A stretch of DNA of 64,000 bases from Rhizomucor pusillus (lineage: Eukaryota; Mucoromycota; Mucoromycetes; Mucorales; Lichtheimiaceae). Where the stretch lies: contig FWWN02000624.1 in NCBI GenBank assembly GCA_900175165.2, positions 109,939 through 173,938 on the forward strand, in the 5' to 3' direction. Position numbers and translations under genes: made by a program. The notes beneath the pieces are model-generated. The model was not told where the DNA came from. It saw only the letters and a list, made by a program, of their open reading frames with translations, and ran no database searches. Positions 62,501 to 64,000 of the stretch are shown in pieces; position 1 is the stretch's first letter; each line of letters opens with the position of its first letter.

Positions 62501-62584
62501 TCCGGCCTACCTGATTCGAACAGGTGACCTAGAGATGACAGTTAACACTACAGTCTCCCGCTCTACCAACTGAGCTAAGGCCGG
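62501..62584 (-). tRNA. tRNA-Tyr (anticodon GTA) with an 11-nt intron
   Basis: On the minus strand the 84 nt fold as a tRNA when an 11-nt intron (tgttaactgtc) after position 37 is removed. The acceptor stem is CCGGCCT pairing with AGGCCGG plus discriminator A. The D arm is GCTCAGTTGGTAGAGC, the anticodon stem GGAGA pairs with TCTCT around CTGTAG[intron]A, and the T arm is ACCTGTTCGAATCAGGT. An intron just 3' of the anticodon is standard for tRNA-Tyr in fungi. It needs the splicing endonuclease for maturation. Confidence 0.9.
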
Positions 62585-64000
62585 TTTGCGCTGAAATTTT
62601 GGGAATTAAACTCTTCGAAGTTGCTTTAGGCCAGTAGTCAAGCAGGCAAAACCATTACGCCGAATGCGTGTCTGATTGGCTGGCTCGGAGGAACATTTCA
62701 TCATTACCGGGAAGGTTCTCGCTAAGTGAAGCTAGTTCACCAAGCTGCTTAGAAGATTTCCATAGCCTTGTACACTTCCTGTATCCTCTAGAAGCTTCCT
62801 TGTAAATAGATATGAATATACGTTGTTAGAACAATAAAGTCCAACATCGAATTCGCCAGTGAAGATATTGTATCCTTTATTGCTGGATTGATCCTTCAAG
62901 CAAGATAGACATCCAGAGAATACGCACACGACAGAAAACATTCGTGGGCACATTGACAAATTCCAAACTCAAAACAAAAGGTCGTCACGTGACCACCACG
63001 TGATTTAAAAATAATAGCTTTTACAACTGAAGCTACATATTTTTAATTAACATTACTTATAAAGTGATTTTCAACGCTCGTTGTTACTGTTTCCCGGAAC
63101 CTTCAGTAGAGCTAATATTATTCAGAGATCTCTAACGGATGATAATCCGGACCTAACTGTCTTCATCCGAAGCTGTTCTGGATTCTACAGACGTAATCTG
63201 AATCCGATCTGTTTTGAACACGGTTAATCCAGACAATCCGTTGCAGCGAAGGAAACAATGACGCTTGAACACTCTACAAAGATGCATTACAATGGAGAAT
63301 GGACACTATTGTAGAGCAAGCTGAAACAACACTTTATCCTAGTTGTTGTCGCATGACATTCAAGTCATCTGCTTGCTGACTTTCCTCTTCGAAACCGTGT
63401 TCCTGGATCTCATCCCACTCTGCGATTTAGGAATAACTTACGTAGGAACTACGCGTGAAAACAAATTATTAATAGCTGGTATCCAGATACTCGCTGGAGG
63501 TGTTTGGGGAACCAGTTGGAAAGTGGTAACGGCTTTTGATCCTTAGACAATGCTGAGCTGTCCAAACCAATGCTGCATATTTAAAAGCAGTTGGCGTTTG
63601 GAGCATCAAATTGCACGACAATCAAGTCAAATTTGAACATTTGGAACCAAATTAATAAATATTCTTGTCGATCTAAGGACGACGAAAACTTACCATATTG
63701 GTTCAAATTTGCCATGTAGTGCAGTTGCTCCAAACAATGCCAACCGGGTCNATCAGTAAAAAATCCAGGTATTATAGGCTTGTATCCTCTTTTACTTACC
63801 GAGTCATCTAAAGAGAAGCAGTCTCAATATTAGTACCTCAATAATATTCAGAATCCAGGATGAGCTGCAAGGCTTACCGTAAAAAACCTAAATCGTTTCG
63901 GGTCCCACATTCGCAGTGGTGGGTTCATTTGATGTTAGTCTGACAAATGGTTCCGGGCGGCCAAGTCCTTGCCAGACTCTTGAAGCGATATAATACATAT
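62585..64000. other. Repeat-rich intergenic end of the window
   Basis: No convincing gene was found. Short frames at 62732-62959 and 63343-63546 lack domain or splice support. Diffuse repeats of aatccg-like motifs occur at 63140-63245, and a nested inverted repeat at 63590-63744. One undetermined base (n) is present at 63751. Confidence 0.4.
63590..63744. repeat. Nested imperfect inverted repeat
   Basis: Outer arms gttggcgtttggagca (63590-63605) and tgctccaaacaatgccaac (63726-63744) are imperfect complements. Inner arms caaatttgaac (63628-63638) and gttcaaatttg (63701-63711) are perfect complements. Together they can form a long hairpin. The arm sequence has no protein content. It could be a MITE remnant or a structured RNA. 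Confidence 0.5.

Noticed and set aside
62501..62584. tRNA-Asn with anticodon GTT
   Set aside because: GTT is present in the sequence, but the flanking bases cannot form a stem; the only consistent fold is tRNA-Tyr GTA with an 11-nt intron.
63343..63546. Plus-strand hydrophobic frame of 67 codons
   Set aside because: Short, isolated, no conserved motif, located in repeat-rich DNA.

Overview
The window looks like a gene-dense nuclear contig from an early-diverging filamentous fungus, most probably Mucoromycota (Mucorales-like). The evidence is many short introns (about 40-110 nt, GT..AG), small intergenic gaps, homopolymeric Gln/Ser/Asn tracts in poorly conserved proteins, a DIRS-type retroelement remnant, and a full-length SMG1 kinase, which yeasts lack. 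The species cannot be fixed from the sequence. Exon joins were worked out by hand from splice signals and reading phase; where total coding length is given it is divisible by three.

Layout. 0-5 kb: a partial 3' end of a gene, a poly-Gln protein, relics of a Cys-rich repeat-type protein, an acidic protein and a membrane protein. 6-18 kb: vacuolar carboxypeptidase Y, a low-complexity protein, a Myb/SANT protein, a 79-aa membrane protein, a MoxR-like protein without an ATPase site, and a cAMP phosphodiesterase. 18-30 kb: cohesin subunit Scc3/STAG, alanine aminotransferase, LYAR-type nucleolar zinc-finger protein, Sof1/DCAF13 and phosducin-like Plp2. 30.7-41.7 kb: one very large gene for the nonsense-mediated-decay kinase SMG1. 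42-52 kb: Rpn8, Rab2, an NPC2-like ML protein, a secreted aspartic protease, an F-box/LRR protein, a DIRS fragment, and a steroid-reductase-like enzyme. 52-59.7 kb: a decayed gene, tRNA-Lys, small or uncertain ORFs, Pex14, a YdfG-type dehydrogenase, mitochondrial bL21m and a LYR protein. 59.7-64 kb: a repeat-rich, mostly non-functional tract with a broken C2H2-containing coding region, short inverted repeats and an intron-containing tRNA-Tyr.

Functional themes are housekeeping: ribosome biogenesis (LYAR, Sof1), chromosome cohesion (Scc3), proteostasis (CPY, Rpn8, Plp2), vesicle traffic (Rab2), mitochondria (bL21m, LYR protein), peroxisomes (Pex14) and RNA quality control (SMG1). The genes do not form an operon-like system. 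Several are arranged head-to-head (Rpn8/Rab2, bL21m/LYR) or tail-to-tail. I did not find a convincing new multi-gene system. The most unusual items are tiny exons in RAB2, the nucleotide-site-less MoxR-like protein, the complete fungal SMG1, an unannotated 79-aa gene and the degenerate repeat regions.
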